A program made the position numbers and the translations under genes. Below, piece by piece: positions 8,553-16,689 of a DNA stretch of 33,248 nt. Within the stretch, counting starts at the first letter, position 1. The number at the start of each line of letters is the position of its first letter. The DNA is from Massilimicrobiota sp. An134 (lineage in GTDB: Bacteria > Bacillota_I > Bacilli_A > Erysipelotrichales > Coprobacillaceae), in the NCBI RefSeq assembly GCF_002160815.1, contig NZ_NFLH01000028.1, forward strand, positions 1 to 33,248, written 5' to 3'. The notes beneath the pieces were generated by a model. That model had not been told where the DNA came from, did no database searches, and worked only from the letters and a program-made list of their open reading frames with translations.

Positions 8553-9440
8553 GTGAAACAGTATTTAGATATGTGTCGTTATATATTAGAACATGGGGAA
8601 GATCGTGATGATCGTACAGGAACGGGAACACGTAGTGTTTTTGGTTATCAGACACGTTATGATTTACGTGAAGGTTTTCCTTTGATGACAACAAAAAAGA
8701 TGTTTTTAAGACCTATTGCAGAAGAGCTTTTATGGTTTATTAAGGGAGATACAAATATTAAGTATTTAGTTGATAGAAATGTCAAAATATGGAATGAATG
8801 GCCTTATGAAAATTTTAAGAAATCCAAAGATTTTCATGGTGAAAGTTTAGAAGAATTTGTTGCGAAAATAAAAGAACTGCCTGCTGATGATCCATTTGTT
8901 GTGAAATATGGAGAATTAGGGCCTGTTTATGGAAGACAATGGCGTAATTTTAATGAACAAGGTATTGATCAATTACAGAATTTAATTGATTCTTTAAAAA
9001 ACAATCCTTTTTCAAGAAGACATATTGTCAGTGCATGGAATCCTGTAGAAGTGGATCAGATGGCTTTACCACCATGTCATGCTTTTTTACAGTTTTATGT
9101 GTCAGCTGATCGCAAATATTTATCTTGTCAGTTATATCAAAGAAGCGCTGATACATTTTTAGGTGTTCCTTTTAATATAGCATCTTATGCTTTAATGACA
9201 GCTATGTTAGCACAGGTGTGTGGATATGAAGCCAAAGAATTTATTCATACCATTGGTGATGCCCATATTTATAAAGATCATTTTGATGTTGTGAAAGAAC
9301 AAATTTCTAGAGCACCACTTCCATTATGTCAATTAAAGTTAAATCCTGAAGTGAAGTCTTTATTTGATTTTACAATTGATGATATACATATTGAAAATTA
9401 TCAAAGTCATGGAAGATTATATGGGAAGGTGAGTGTCTAA
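8553..9440 (+). CDS. thyA: Thymidylate synthase
   Basis: It methylates dUMP to dTMP using methylenetetrahydrofolate. The start is GTG 8553, ten residues into a recognisable ThyA N terminus ([11 protein letters not shown]). GAGGTG (8541-8546) is correctly placed, and the predicted promoter at 8506-8534 would fall inside any longer version. The 295 residues include [19 protein letters not shown], the catalytic Cys175 in [12 protein letters not shown], and [13 protein letters not shown]. Its stop TAA overlaps the dfrA ATG (TAATG). Pairing with dfrA is functional: ThyA yields dihydrofolate, which DfrA reduces. Confidence 0.95.
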   Translation: MKQYLDMCRYILEHGEDRDDRTGTGTRSVFGYQTRYDLREGFPLMTTKKMFLRPIAEELLWFIKGDTNIKYLVDRNVKIWNEWPYENFKKSKDFHGESLEEFVAKIKELPADDPFVVKYGELGPVYGRQWRNFNEQGIDQLQNLIDSLKNNPFSRRHIVSAWNPVEVDQMALPPCHAFLQFYVSADRKYLSCQLYQRSADTFLGVPFNIASYALMTAMLAQVCGYEAKEFIHTIGDAHIYKDHFDVVKEQISRAPLPLCQLKLNPEVKSLFDFTIDDIHIENYQSHGRLYGKVSV

Positions 9441-9916
9441 TGATTAGTATTATTGTGGCTATGGATGATAATCGTTTGATTGGAAAGAAGGATTCATCTA
9501 ATGGAATGCCATGGAACAACAAAGAAGATTTAAAGCATTTTAAAGAAACAACCATTCATCAGACTATTTTAATGGGTTATACAACATATCAGGCTATTGG
9601 TAGACCACTACCTCATCGTCATACTATTGTTGTGAGCTTTGAACCATTTGAAGATGATCGTGTAGAAGTAAGAACATCATTAGAAGAAGTGATTCAGGAA
9701 TATAAAGAGAGTGGAAAAGATTTATTTATTTCTGGTGGGGCTTCCATCTATAAGCAGTCTTTACCTTATGTTGACCAATTGTTGATTTCTAGAATAAAAG
9801 GAACACATGATGGAGAAACTTATTTTCCAGATTTTGATGGCTATGGTTTTGTTTTAAAGGAAGTTAAACCATTTGAAACATTTGATTTGGAAATTTATCA
9901 AAGAGGTGCCCAATGA
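9440..9916 (+). CDS. dfrA: Dihydrofolate reductase
   Basis: NADPH-dependent reduction of dihydrofolate to tetrahydrofolate. The protein has 158 residues, normal for bacterial chromosomal DHFR. The N-terminal [15 protein letters not shown], the active-site segment GMPWNNKEDLKHFK (22-35, with Pro24-Trp25 and acidic residue Asp30), the GRPLPHR segment, and FISGGASIY (NADPH-binding GG) are visible. It is translationally coupled to thyA by a one-base overlap and to the acyltransferase by ATGA (9913-9916). The chromosomal context argues against an acquired trimethoprim-resistance gene. Confidence 0.95.
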   Translation: MISIIVAMDDNRLIGKKDSSNGMPWNNKEDLKHFKETTIHQTILMGYTTYQAIGRPLPHRHTIVVSFEPFEDDRVEVRTSLEEVIQEYKESGKDLFISGGASIYKQSLPYVDQLLISRIKGTHDGETYFPDFDGYGFVLKEVKPFETFDLEIYQRGAQ

Positions 9917-10632
9917 AAAGAATTATATTTTTAATCTTTAGATTATTATACAGAATACCTGGATGGTTATTAACTATTCATCGTTATAATAAAAATAAAG
10001 AGAACATCAGTTTTGCACAAAGATTCTATTTTATTCAAGAATTGGTTAGAAAAGTCAATCAAAAATCAAGAGTTCAGATTCATTGTTATGGTAAAGAGAA
10101 TTTACCTGAAGAACAGGGTTATTTAATGGCTCCTAATCATCAGGGATTATTTGATGCCTTGATTTTATTTGGAACACATGATAAACCATTTAAGTTTATT
10201 GTAAAAAAAGAGTTAATGCATGTCTTTGTATTAAAAAATGTATTACATATGGTTGATGCTTTAGCCATTGATCGTGAAAATATTCGTGCTTCAGTCAAAG
10301 TCATTAGACAAGCTTCAAAAGATATGGCTGCTGGTACAAGCTATGTCATCTTCCCTGAGGGAACAAGATGTCGTCAACAAAACAAAATGCTTGAATTTAA
10401 AGGTGGAACTTTTAAATCTGTTATGGATGCAAAAAAACCAATTGTGCCAGTCGCATTAATTGATTGTTATAAGGTGTTTGATAATAACTCTATTGAAAAA
10501 GTAGATGCTCAGATTCATTATTTACCACCTATCTACTATGATGAATATAAAGATATGAATAGTACAGAAGTCGCTCATATGGTTCAATCAAGAGTTGAAA
10601 AATGTATTCAGGAAAACGAGAATAAATTCTAG
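9913..10632 (+). CDS. plsC: 1-acyl-glycerol-3-phosphate acyltransferase
   Basis: A membrane-associated acyltransferase that adds the second acyl chain to lysophosphatidic acid. In 239 residues there is an N-terminal hydrophobic segment (about 3-22), the HX4D catalytic motif at His76-Asp81 (NHQGLFDAL), FPEGTR (147-152) for glycerophosphate binding, GGTFK (164-168), and the IVPVAL strand motif. It overlaps dfrA by four bases (ATGA) and ends the operon; the terminator stem starts in its last codons. Other lysophospholipid acyl acceptors are possible. Confidence 0.9.
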   Translation: MKRIIFLIFRLLYRIPGWLLTIHRYNKNKENISFAQRFYFIQELVRKVNQKSRVQIHCYGKENLPEEQGYLMAPNHQGLFDALILFGTHDKPFKFIVKKELMHVFVLKNVLHMVDALAIDRENIRASVKVIRQASKDMAAGTSYVIFPEGTRCRQQNKMLEFKGGTFKSVMDAKKPIVPVALIDCYKVFDNNSIEKVDAQIHYLPPIYYDEYKDMNSTEVAHMVQSRVEKCIQENENKF

Positions 10633-10649
10633 AAATTTATTCTTTTTTT
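10620..10649 (+). terminator. Terminator of thyA-dfrA-plsC
   Basis: GAATAAATT (10620-10628) pairs perfectly with AATTTATTC (10634-10642) around CTAGA, followed by T7. Confidence 0.8.
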
Positions 10650-10747
10650 CTTATGAATTTTTTCACAAAACATTGATGAATTCAAAATAATTTGTATTTT
10701 CTATTTGTTTTGAACCTAAAAATAAGTGGGAAAACAGCGAAAAAAAC

Positions 10748-10776
10748 TTGATATATAAACGCTTTCAAGATATAAT
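10748..10776 (+). promoter_or_regulatory. Promoter of the duplicated lipoprotein gene
   Basis: TTGATA (10748-10753), an exact 17-base spacer and TATAAT (10771-10776). The longest open frame begins with this -35 box, which shows that its TTG is not the start codon. Confidence 0.8.
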
Positions 10777-10816
10777 ATATATAGTTCAAAAAAGGAATGG
10801 GAAGGAGAATTTTTTT

Positions 10817-11746
10817 ATGAACAAATTATTAAAAGTTTTAGCTGCATCTGCTTTAGTGGCTACTGTTTTAGTTGGATGCGGTAAGAAAAACGAAACAACT
10901 ACTAGCGGGGAAGAAGGAGCTAAATATGCAAAAGCAGGATTTGGTATGGTAACTACTATTTCTGATGGAAAGGTAAATACTACTATGGCTACTGTCGGAT
11001 TAGATAAAGACGGTAAAGTAAACTATATCGATGTTGACTGTGCACAACAAGATACAGAAGCAACAGGAGATAATCTTTTATCTAAATATGAAAAGAAAGA
11101 AAAATATGGTATGAAAGGTCAATCTCCAATCGGTAAAGAATGGAATGAACAAATCGATGCATATAAAGTATGGGCTACTGGAAAAACATTAGAAGAAATT
11201 GCTAATGTTGAAACTATGGATTTCCATGGTGGAAAAGCTGCAAATACTGGTTCTGAATTAGCTGCTGGATGTACAATCGTTATTGATGATATTCAAGCTG
11301 CTGTTGCTAAAGCTGGAGAAAATATGACAGATGTTAGTGCAGATAAAATGGGAGCTGGAGAAGTTACAACTATTTCTGATGGAAAAGTGAACACAACAAC
11401 TGCTTCAGTTGCAGTAGACAAAGATGGTAAAATCGTTTGGTCTTGGGTAGATTGTGCACAACAAGATACAGAAGCAACAGGAGATAATCTTTTATCTAAA
11501 TACGAAAAGAAAGAAAAATATGGTATGAAAGGTCAATCTCCAATCGGTAAAGAATGGAATGAGCAAATCGATGCTTATAAAGCATGGGCTAATGGAAAAA
11601 CATTAGAAGAAGTTGCTAATGTTGAAACTATGGATTTCCATGGTGGAAAAGCTGCAAAAACTGGTTCTGAATTAGCTGCTGGATGTACAATCGTTATTGA
11701 TGATATTCAAGCTGCGATGGCAGAAGCTGGAGAAACTTTACAGTAA
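10817..11746 (+). CDS. Lipoprotein with two near-identical 138-residue repeats
   Basis: An exported lipoprotein of 309 residues. ATG 10817 follows AAGGAG (10802-10807). The signal peptide MNKLLKVLAASALVATVL is followed by the lipobox LVGC with Cys21. After a Ser/Thr/Glu linker there are two copies of one domain, about 43-180 and 181-309, offset by exactly 138 residues. Each contains SDGKVNTT, DKDGK, a cysteine in DCAQQDTEATGD (Cys75, Cys213), GMKGQSPIGKEWNEQIDAY, and a second cysteine in AAGCTIVIDDIQAA (Cys152, Cys290). It resembles uncharacterised clostridial lipoproteins with a KEWxEQxxAxxxWxxGKT core. No clear S/T-G-A-T flavinylation motif is seen, although apbE lies next door. Its function is unknown; a redox or ligand-binding role is only suggested by context. 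Confidence 0.85.
   Translation: MNKLLKVLAASALVATVLVGCGKKNETTTSGEEGAKYAKAGFGMVTTISDGKVNTTMATVGLDKDGKVNYIDVDCAQQDTEATGDNLLSKYEKKEKYGMKGQSPIGKEWNEQIDAYKVWATGKTLEEIANVETMDFHGGKAANTGSELAAGCTIVIDDIQAAVAKAGENMTDVSADKMGAGEVTTISDGKVNTTTASVAVDKDGKIVWSWVDCAQQDTEATGDNLLSKYEKKEKYGMKGQSPIGKEWNEQIDAYKAWANGKTLEEVANVETMDFHGGKAAKTGSELAAGCTIVIDDIQAAMAEAGETLQ
11040..11301 (+). repeat. Intragenic direct repeat, copy 1
   Basis: 262 bases that match copy 2 (11454-11715) at an offset of 414 bases with about seven substitutions by eye. The near-identity at the DNA level points to a recent duplication or gene conversion, since the flanking parts of the same repeats have diverged more. Confidence 0.9.
11454..11715 (+). 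repeat. Intragenic direct repeat, copy 2
   Basis: Second copy of the 262-base stretch within the lipoprotein gene. The exact 138-codon offset keeps the frame. Confidence 0.9.
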
Positions 11747-11754
11747 AATGAAGG

Positions 11755-11787
11755 AAAAGTCATGAAATAAAAATCATGACTTTTTTT
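11755..11787 (+). terminator. Terminator after the lipoprotein gene
   Basis: AAAAGTCATGA (11755-11765) pairs perfectly with TCATGACTTTT (11774-11784), followed by a T run. A strong hairpin, so apbE probably has its own promoter; a TATAAT lies at 11812-11817. Confidence 0.85.
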
Positions 11788-11828
11788 GTGGTTTTTTTTT
11801 ATGTTTATTGCTATAATGAACACTGGTG

Positions 11829-12959
11829 ATGAAATTGAAAAAAGGAATATTAAGCTTATTGGCTTTATCAATGATGAGTTTGGTCGTTGGATGTGAAAAA
11901 AAATATGAATTAATGAGTCATCATTTTACGGGACCATTTGATACCATTACGACTTATATGTCTTATGCCAATAATGAAGAAGAATTTAATGAACAATGTG
12001 ATTATATTGAAGAACAGTTGAATTATTATGATCATCTGTTTGACAAGTATAATACATATGATAATATGAATAATCTCAAAACAATTAATGATAATGCAGG
12101 TCAAAAGGCCATTGAAGTTGATCTACCATTAATTGATTTATTGACACTAAGTATTGAAAGAAATAAAACGATTTCTTCTAAAGTGAATGTTGCTTTTGGA
12201 AGTGTCATTAATATTTGGCATGATTACCGTGATAAGGCTGAAGCTAATGGTGGTGTTGGTGAAGTGCCAGATAGCGAAGAATTAGAAAAAGCTAATTTAC
12301 ATACAAGTATTGATAGTATTCAAATTGATGAAAAGCAAAAGACTGTCTATATTGATGATCCTGAAGTTTCAATTGATGTAGGGGCCACTGCTAAGGGTTA
12401 TGCGATTGAATTAATTAAAGATGGTCTGATTGAAAAAGGTGTTGATAATTTCTTATTGAGTGGTGGTGGCAATGTGGCCAGCCATGGTCAAAGAAAAATT
12501 CAAAAAGAAGGTGATTTTTATCTTGATGAATGTGCCGATAAATTCTGTGTCGGTATTGAATCACCTCAAGATGGTAATTATTCAGCAAGTGCAGATGATC
12601 CTGACAGTGAAAATGAAGCTGTTTTAGTTGTTCAAGGAGAATCAATTGTCACAAGTGGAGACTATCAAAGATTCTATCAGGATGATAATGGCATCAGATA
12701 TCATCATTTGATTGATCCGGATACTTTATATCCAGCTGTTTATTTTAGAAGTGTCAGTATCATTACAGAAGATAGTGGCTTGGCTGATTTCTTGAGTTCA
12801 GCTGTCTTCTTGATGAGTTATGAAGATGGATTGAAATTGATCAATTCATTGGATGGTGTAGAAGCAATCTGGCTATTAGAAGATGGTCAAATCAGAATGT
12901 CAGATGGTTTAAAAGATAATGAAAATATTTATGTGATAGAAAAATCAAGATTGAAATAG
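11829..12959 (+). CDS. apbE: FAD:protein FMN transferase (ApbE), lipoprotein
   Basis: ApbE attaches FMN covalently to Ser/Thr of extracytoplasmic flavoproteins using FAD. The signal peptide ends in a lipobox VVGC (Cys22). The flavin transferase core is complete: DVGATAKGYA (183-192), SGGGN (211-215), HHLIDPDT (292-299) and the ADFLSSAVF metal-site helix. The 376 residues suit the family. The start is uncertain: GTG 11826, ATG 11829 or TTG 11835. The only ribosome-like site, GGTGAT (11825-11830), would serve TTG 11835, while the TATAAT at 11812-11817 leaves almost no leader for the earlier starts. Neighbouring genes are a repeated lipoprotein and a TSCPD protein, so the acceptor flavoprotein may lie elsewhere. 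Confidence 0.92.
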   Translation: MKLKKGILSLLALSMMSLVVGCEKKYELMSHHFTGPFDTITTYMSYANNEEEFNEQCDYIEEQLNYYDHLFDKYNTYDNMNNLKTINDNAGQKAIEVDLPLIDLLTLSIERNKTISSKVNVAFGSVINIWHDYRDKAEANGGVGEVPDSEELEKANLHTSIDSIQIDEKQKTVYIDDPEVSIDVGATAKGYAIELIKDGLIEKGVDNFLLSGGGNVASHGQRKIQKEGDFYLDECADKFCVGIESPQDGNYSASADDPDSENEAVLVVQGESIVTSGDYQRFYQDDNGIRYHHLIDPDTLYPAVYFRSVSIITEDSGLADFLSSAVFLMSYEDGLKLINSLDGVEAIWLLEDGQIRMSDGLKDNENIYVIEKSRLK

Positions 12960-12969
12960 GAGGAAAAGT

Positions 12970-13209
12970 ATGCAAAGTTATAAAACCAAAGGAACATGTT
13001 CATCACGTATTGATTTTGATATTGAAGATGGTAAAGTAACACATGTGAAATTTATTGGTGGCTGTTCAGGAAATACACAGGGAGTAGCCAGACTTGTTGA
13101 AGGGATGAGTAAAGAAGAAGCTATTGCCAGATTAGAAGGTATTCGCTGTGGTGCGAAATCAACATCTTGTCCAGATCAGCTTGCAAAAGCATTAAAACAA
13201 GCTCAGTAG
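12970..13209 (+). CDS. TSCPD-domain small protein
   Basis: A 79-residue cytoplasmic protein with the terminal motif STSCPDQLAKAL and cysteines in GTCSSRI, GGCSGN, IRCGAKSTSCPD. This pattern marks the TSCPD domain, also found at the C terminus of some class II ribonucleotide reductases and as stand-alone proteins of unknown function (TIGR03905-type). Four cysteines (Cys9, Cys32, and the pair in RCGAKSTSC) suggest metal or redox chemistry. It starts ten bases after apbE with an AGGAGG ribosome site, so it is co-transcribed with apbE. Confidence 0.85.
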   Translation: MQSYKTKGTCSSRIDFDIEDGKVTHVKFIGGCSGNTQGVARLVEGMSKEEAIARLEGIRCGAKSTSCPDQLAKALKQAQ

Positions 13210-13234
13210 AACAAAACAATGTTCTACTTTTTTT
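13206..13234 (+). terminator. Terminator after the TSCPD gene
   Basis: GTAGAAC (13206-13212) pairs perfectly with GTTCTAC (13221-13227), followed by T7. The 5' arm includes the stop codon. Confidence 0.8.
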
Positions 13235-13279
13235 GTCTTTTTTAGTTGTTGTCTACATATGATAGATTAGGTGATGTCT

Positions 13280-13588
13280 ATGATGATACGTAGAATGAAA
13301 AAAATGCAACTGTTATGTGGAATTCTTTTAATATTACAACTGGTATGTTTTCAATGGATGATTCCATTTCATTTTTTAGCTGTTTTGTTGAGTATCATTA
13401 TTATAATTAATCAAAGATGGTTTAAAGTTATACAACTTCAATATCATTTTTATTTAATTGGTTTATATTTTTATCGTTTATGGGTTTTAAGTATTGAAAG
13501 TTTTTATTTTTTAGATTTGATTTATGTTGTGTTTTGTCTGTATATTGCGATTATGTTAATTCTTTTCTCGTTTCATTGTATCTTATAA
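13280..13588 (+). CDS. Small membrane protein of unknown function
   Basis: About 102 residues from ATG 13280 (ATG 13283 is equally possible), with AGGTGAT (13269-13275) as ribosome site; the in-frame GTG 13271 lies inside it. A short basic start (MIRRMKKM) is followed by three to four hydrophobic segments (about 10-27, 32-46, 55-75 and 80-100), so it is an integral membrane protein with the N terminus probably inside. It carries no recognised motif. It lies between the TSCPD terminator and dnaE, 39 bases before dnaE. Confidence 0.6.
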   Translation: MMIRRMKKMQLLCGILLILQLVCFQWMIPFHFLAVLLSIIIIINQRWFKVIQLQYHFYLIGLYFYRLWVLSIESFYFLDLIYVVFCLYIAIMLILFSFHCIL

Positions 13589-13627
13589 TGATTTTTTTTG
13601 TTATAATGTAGCATAAAGGAGGCGGTT

Positions 13628-16600
13628 ATGATGTTTGGTCATTTGCAGATTTATAGTGGTTATAGTTTTCAGCAAAGTACAATTTTAATTGAAGATTTGG
13701 TTATGGCTGCAAAAGAGAAACATTTAGATGCCTTAGCCTTAACAGATAAAAATAATATGTTTGCGACAATAGAATTTAGTGAAACATGTTTAAAAAATAA
13801 TATTAAACCTATTTTGGGCATGGAAGCCAGTGTCTTGATTGATGGAAATATTTACCCATTTATTCTTTTGGCTATTGATGATCAGGGTTATTTTGATCTG
13901 GTTCAAATCTGCTGTGAGATTAACTTAAGTCAAGATCGAGCCATTGCCCTAAATAAACTGGCGTTGTATCATGAACATCTTTATATCATTTCTGGTTTGG
14001 AAGATGGCATTATTGAACGTCATGTCGCAAAGGAAATGGAAGATGAAGCGATTAAATATATGCGTTTATTTCAAGAACTTTTTCATGATCATTATTATAT
14101 CATGTTACAAAATCATCGTTTAAAATTTCAGGAACAACGCAATCAAAGAATCATATCTTTGGCTCGTTATGTTAAAGTCAAAGTGATTTGTTCTAATGAA
14201 GTGCGCTATTTAAAAAAACAGGATGCTTTGGCTGTTGATTTGATGCAGGCTTCTTTAAGTGGAACGGTCTTAGATGTGCAATATGAGCCATTGACGCAAG
14301 AAAAATATTTAAAAAGTGAAGCTGAAATGGAACAGTTATTTTCATCAGAGATTATTGAAGAAACAAGAAAAGTGTTAGTGACATGTAAAGCGACAGTGCC
14401 TTTACATGAAAAATATTTACCAACATATCCTGTCCCACATCAGGGAAAAGCTGTTGATTATTTAAGAAGTTTATGTAAGGTTGGATTAAAGAAACGTTTT
14501 GGTCATCAGGATATTCCCATCGCTTATAAAAAACGTCTACAATATGAATTGAATGTGATTCATGAAATGGGATTTGATGATTATTTTTTAATTGTCTGGG
14601 ATTATGTTCGCTGGGCAAAAGTGCATAAAATTCAAGTCGGACCTGGAAGAGGGAGTGCGGCTGGAAGTCTGGTTGCCTATGTTTTAGGAATTACCAATAT
14701 TGATCCATTACGTTATGATTTGTTGTTTGAGCGTTTTTTAAATCCTGGTCGTGTTTCTATGCCTGATATTGATATTGATTTTCAGGATGATCGTCGTGAT
14801 GAAGTGATTCGTTATGTTATTGATAAATACGGTCAGGATCATGCCGCACAGATTGTCACTTTTAATACTTATGGACCTCGTGTAGCAATCAAAGAAATGG
14901 GAAAAGTCATGGGAATTCCACTTGCACGATTAGAATTAATTGCCAAGATGATACCGACTTCTCCTAAAAACAAAAAAACGATTACGCAGATGTATCAGAC
15001 TTCTGCGCAGTTTCAATCTCTGATCAATCAAGATCCACGTCTTAAAAAAATCGTTGGAGCAACGAGTATTATTGAACATTTACCACGTAATGTATCAACA
15101 CATGCGGCGGGAGTTATTTTATCTAGACGTGCTTTACATGAAGTTGTGCCATTAGTTGTAGGGCCAACTTCAACATTAATGAGTCAATATTCTAAAGATT
15201 ATATTGAAAAAGCTGGTTTTCTGAAGATGGATTTTCTAGCTCTTAAAAATCTCACAATGTTAGATTATATTTGTAAAGATATTGAACACAATGAAGGGGT
15301 TTCTATTGCATTGAATCAATTGCCATTAGATGATGAAAAGACATATCGTCTGATTTCCAAAGCAGATACTTTTGGTGTCTTTCAGTTAGAATCTTATGGG
15401 ATGCGTCATTTGTTAAGACAGATGAAACCTTACTGTTTTGATGATATTGTGGCAGCCATAGCCTTGTTTAGACCAGGACCTATGGAAAATATTCCGACTT
15501 ATTTAAAACGTCGCAGTCATCAAGAAAAGATTACATATCCTTTAAAGGAATTAGAACCTATTTTAAAATCGACTTATGGCATCATGGTTTATCAGGAACA
15601 AATGATGCAGGTTGCCCAAAAAATGGCAGGTTTTTCACTTATGAAAGCTGATATACTGAGAAAGGCAACATCTAAAAAAGAAACACAGCTGATGCAGTCC
15701 ATGAAAGAAGAATTTATTCAAGGTTGTTTAGATCATGGTTTCACTCAAGAAAAAGCCATTGAAGTTTTTGGCCTGATTGAAAAGTTTGCCGATTATGGAT
15801 TTAATAAGTCACATAGTGTGGCTTATGGATACGTGGCTTATCAGTTGGCATATTTAAAAGCCAATTATCCACTTTACTTTTTTGCATCTATCTTATCTAA
15901 TGAATTATCAAGTGAAAATACAAAGGTGCATTGTATTCAGGAGTGTAAAGCTTATCATGTCCAGATTTTACCACCGTCAGTTAATTATTCTCAGGCTCGT
16001 TTTATGGTGGAAGATGGGCACATTCGCTATTCTTTATTAGCCATTAAAAATGTTGGATATGCGGGTTATAAAGCTATTGTTGAAGAACGTGAAAAAGGAT
16101 TATTTTTAGATATTTATGATTTTATGATGCGTATGGAAAATTCACATTTATCTAAAAAAATGTTAGAATCATTGGTTGATGCAGGGGCTTTGGATGAGTT
16201 TGGAATGTCACGTCAAACCATTTTAAAGAATCTAGATGCAATTAGGGATTATGGACATTTAAAAGAAAATCTGGGGATTGATGAAAAACCAGTTTTAACG
16301 ATTTATCAAGATCAACAGGAAGAAAAACTCGCAAGAGAAAAAGCTGTATTAGGTGTGTATCTATCTATGCATCCTATTGAACTGATGAAACAAAAGATTC
16401 AGACAGCTTATGTTAATGTGGCTGATTTGGATGAATATATCCAAAAGACAGTCAATGTGGTTGTGCAGTTACAACGTGTTAAAAATATTACTGATCGTAA
16501 GGGTCAGGAAATGTGTTTTATTGAAGCAATGGATGAAACAGGTAGTATGGATGGTGTTGTCTTTGCTTCAAGTTATAAAAACATAGGAATGATGTTAAAG

Positions 16601-16687
16601 AAAGGAAATATTTGTCTTATTCAGGGAAAAGTAGATATGAAAGATAAATTATCTTTGATTGTGGATAAGGCAAGGGTTGTTGAATAG
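13628..16687 (+). CDS. dnaE: DNA polymerase III alpha subunit, DnaE type
   Basis: A replicative polymerase; in Firmicutes DnaE works with PolC and extends RNA primers. The start has AAAGGAGG (13615-13622); ATG 13631 is an alternative. Of 1019 residues, an N-terminal PHP domain begins HLQIYSGYS, with metal histidines partly replaced as in Bacillus DnaE. The palm has GPGRGSAAGSLVAY (from 338) and the catalytic PDIDIDF (379-385, Asp380/382/384). LEHLPRN-like, FRPGPM and YGIMVYQEQ motifs follow. A C-terminal OB-fold segment reads VNVVVQLQRVKNITDRKG. No proofreading domain is present, so this is not PolC. It is slightly short for the family but shows no break. polA follows after two bases. Confidence 0.93.
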   Translation: MMFGHLQIYSGYSFQQSTILIEDLVMAAKEKHLDALALTDKNNMFATIEFSETCLKNNIKPILGMEASVLIDGNIYPFILLAIDDQGYFDLVQICCEINLSQDRAIALNKLALYHEHLYIISGLEDGIIERHVAKEMEDEAIKYMRLFQELFHDHYYIMLQNHRLKFQEQRNQRIISLARYVKVKVICSNEVRYLKKQDALAVDLMQASLSGTVLDVQYEPLTQEKYLKSEAEMEQLFSSEIIEETRKVLVTCKATVPLHEKYLPTYPVPHQGKAVDYLRSLCKVGLKKRFGHQDIPIAYKKRLQYELNVIHEMGFDDYFLIVWDYVRWAKVHKIQVGPGRGSAAGSLVAYVLGITNIDPLRYDLLFERFLNPGRVSMPDIDIDFQDDRRDEVIRYVIDKYGQDHAAQIVTFNTYGPRVAIKEMGKVMGIPLARLELIAKMIPTSPKNKKTITQMYQTSAQFQSLINQDPRLKKIVGATSIIEHLPRNVSTHAAGVILSRRALHEVVPLVVGPTSTLMSQYSKDYIEKAGFLKMDFLALKNLTMLDYICKDIEHNEGVSIALNQLPLDDEKTYRLISKADTFGVFQLESYGMRHLLRQMKPYCFDDIVAAIALFRPGPMENIPTYLKRRSHQEKITYPLKELEPILKSTYGIMVYQEQMMQVAQKMAGFSLMKADILRKATSKKETQLMQSMKEEFIQGCLDHGFTQEKAIEVFGLIEKFADYGFNKSHSVAYGYVAYQLAYLKANYPLYFFASILSNELSSENTKVHCIQECKAYHVQILPPSVNYSQARFMVEDGHIRYSLLAIKNVGYAGYKAIVEEREKGLFLDIYDFMMRMENSHLSKKMLESLVDAGALDEFGMSRQTILKNLDAIRDYGHLKENLGIDEKPVLTIYQDQQEEKLAREKAVLGVYLSMHPIELMKQKIQTAYVNVADLDEYIQKTVNVVVQLQRVKNITDRKGQEMCFIEAMDETGSMDGVVFASSYKNIGMMLKKGNICLIQGKVDMKDKLSLIVDKARVVE

Positions 16688-16689
16688 AT

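Noticed and set aside
10748-10816. Longer N terminus for the repeated lipoprotein (TTG 10748)
   Set aside because: The putative start is the -35 box, the -10 lies inside, and the proper ribosome site and signal peptide begin at 10817.
10817-11746. FMN-binding (flavinylated) domain in the lipoprotein
   Set aside because: Despite the apbE neighbour, no S/T-G-A-T acceptor motif is present; ATGD and TGSE do not fit.
13628-13700. Degenerate metal site in the DnaE PHP domain
   Set aside because: HLQ in place of HLH is usual in Firmicutes DnaE, so it is not noteworthy.
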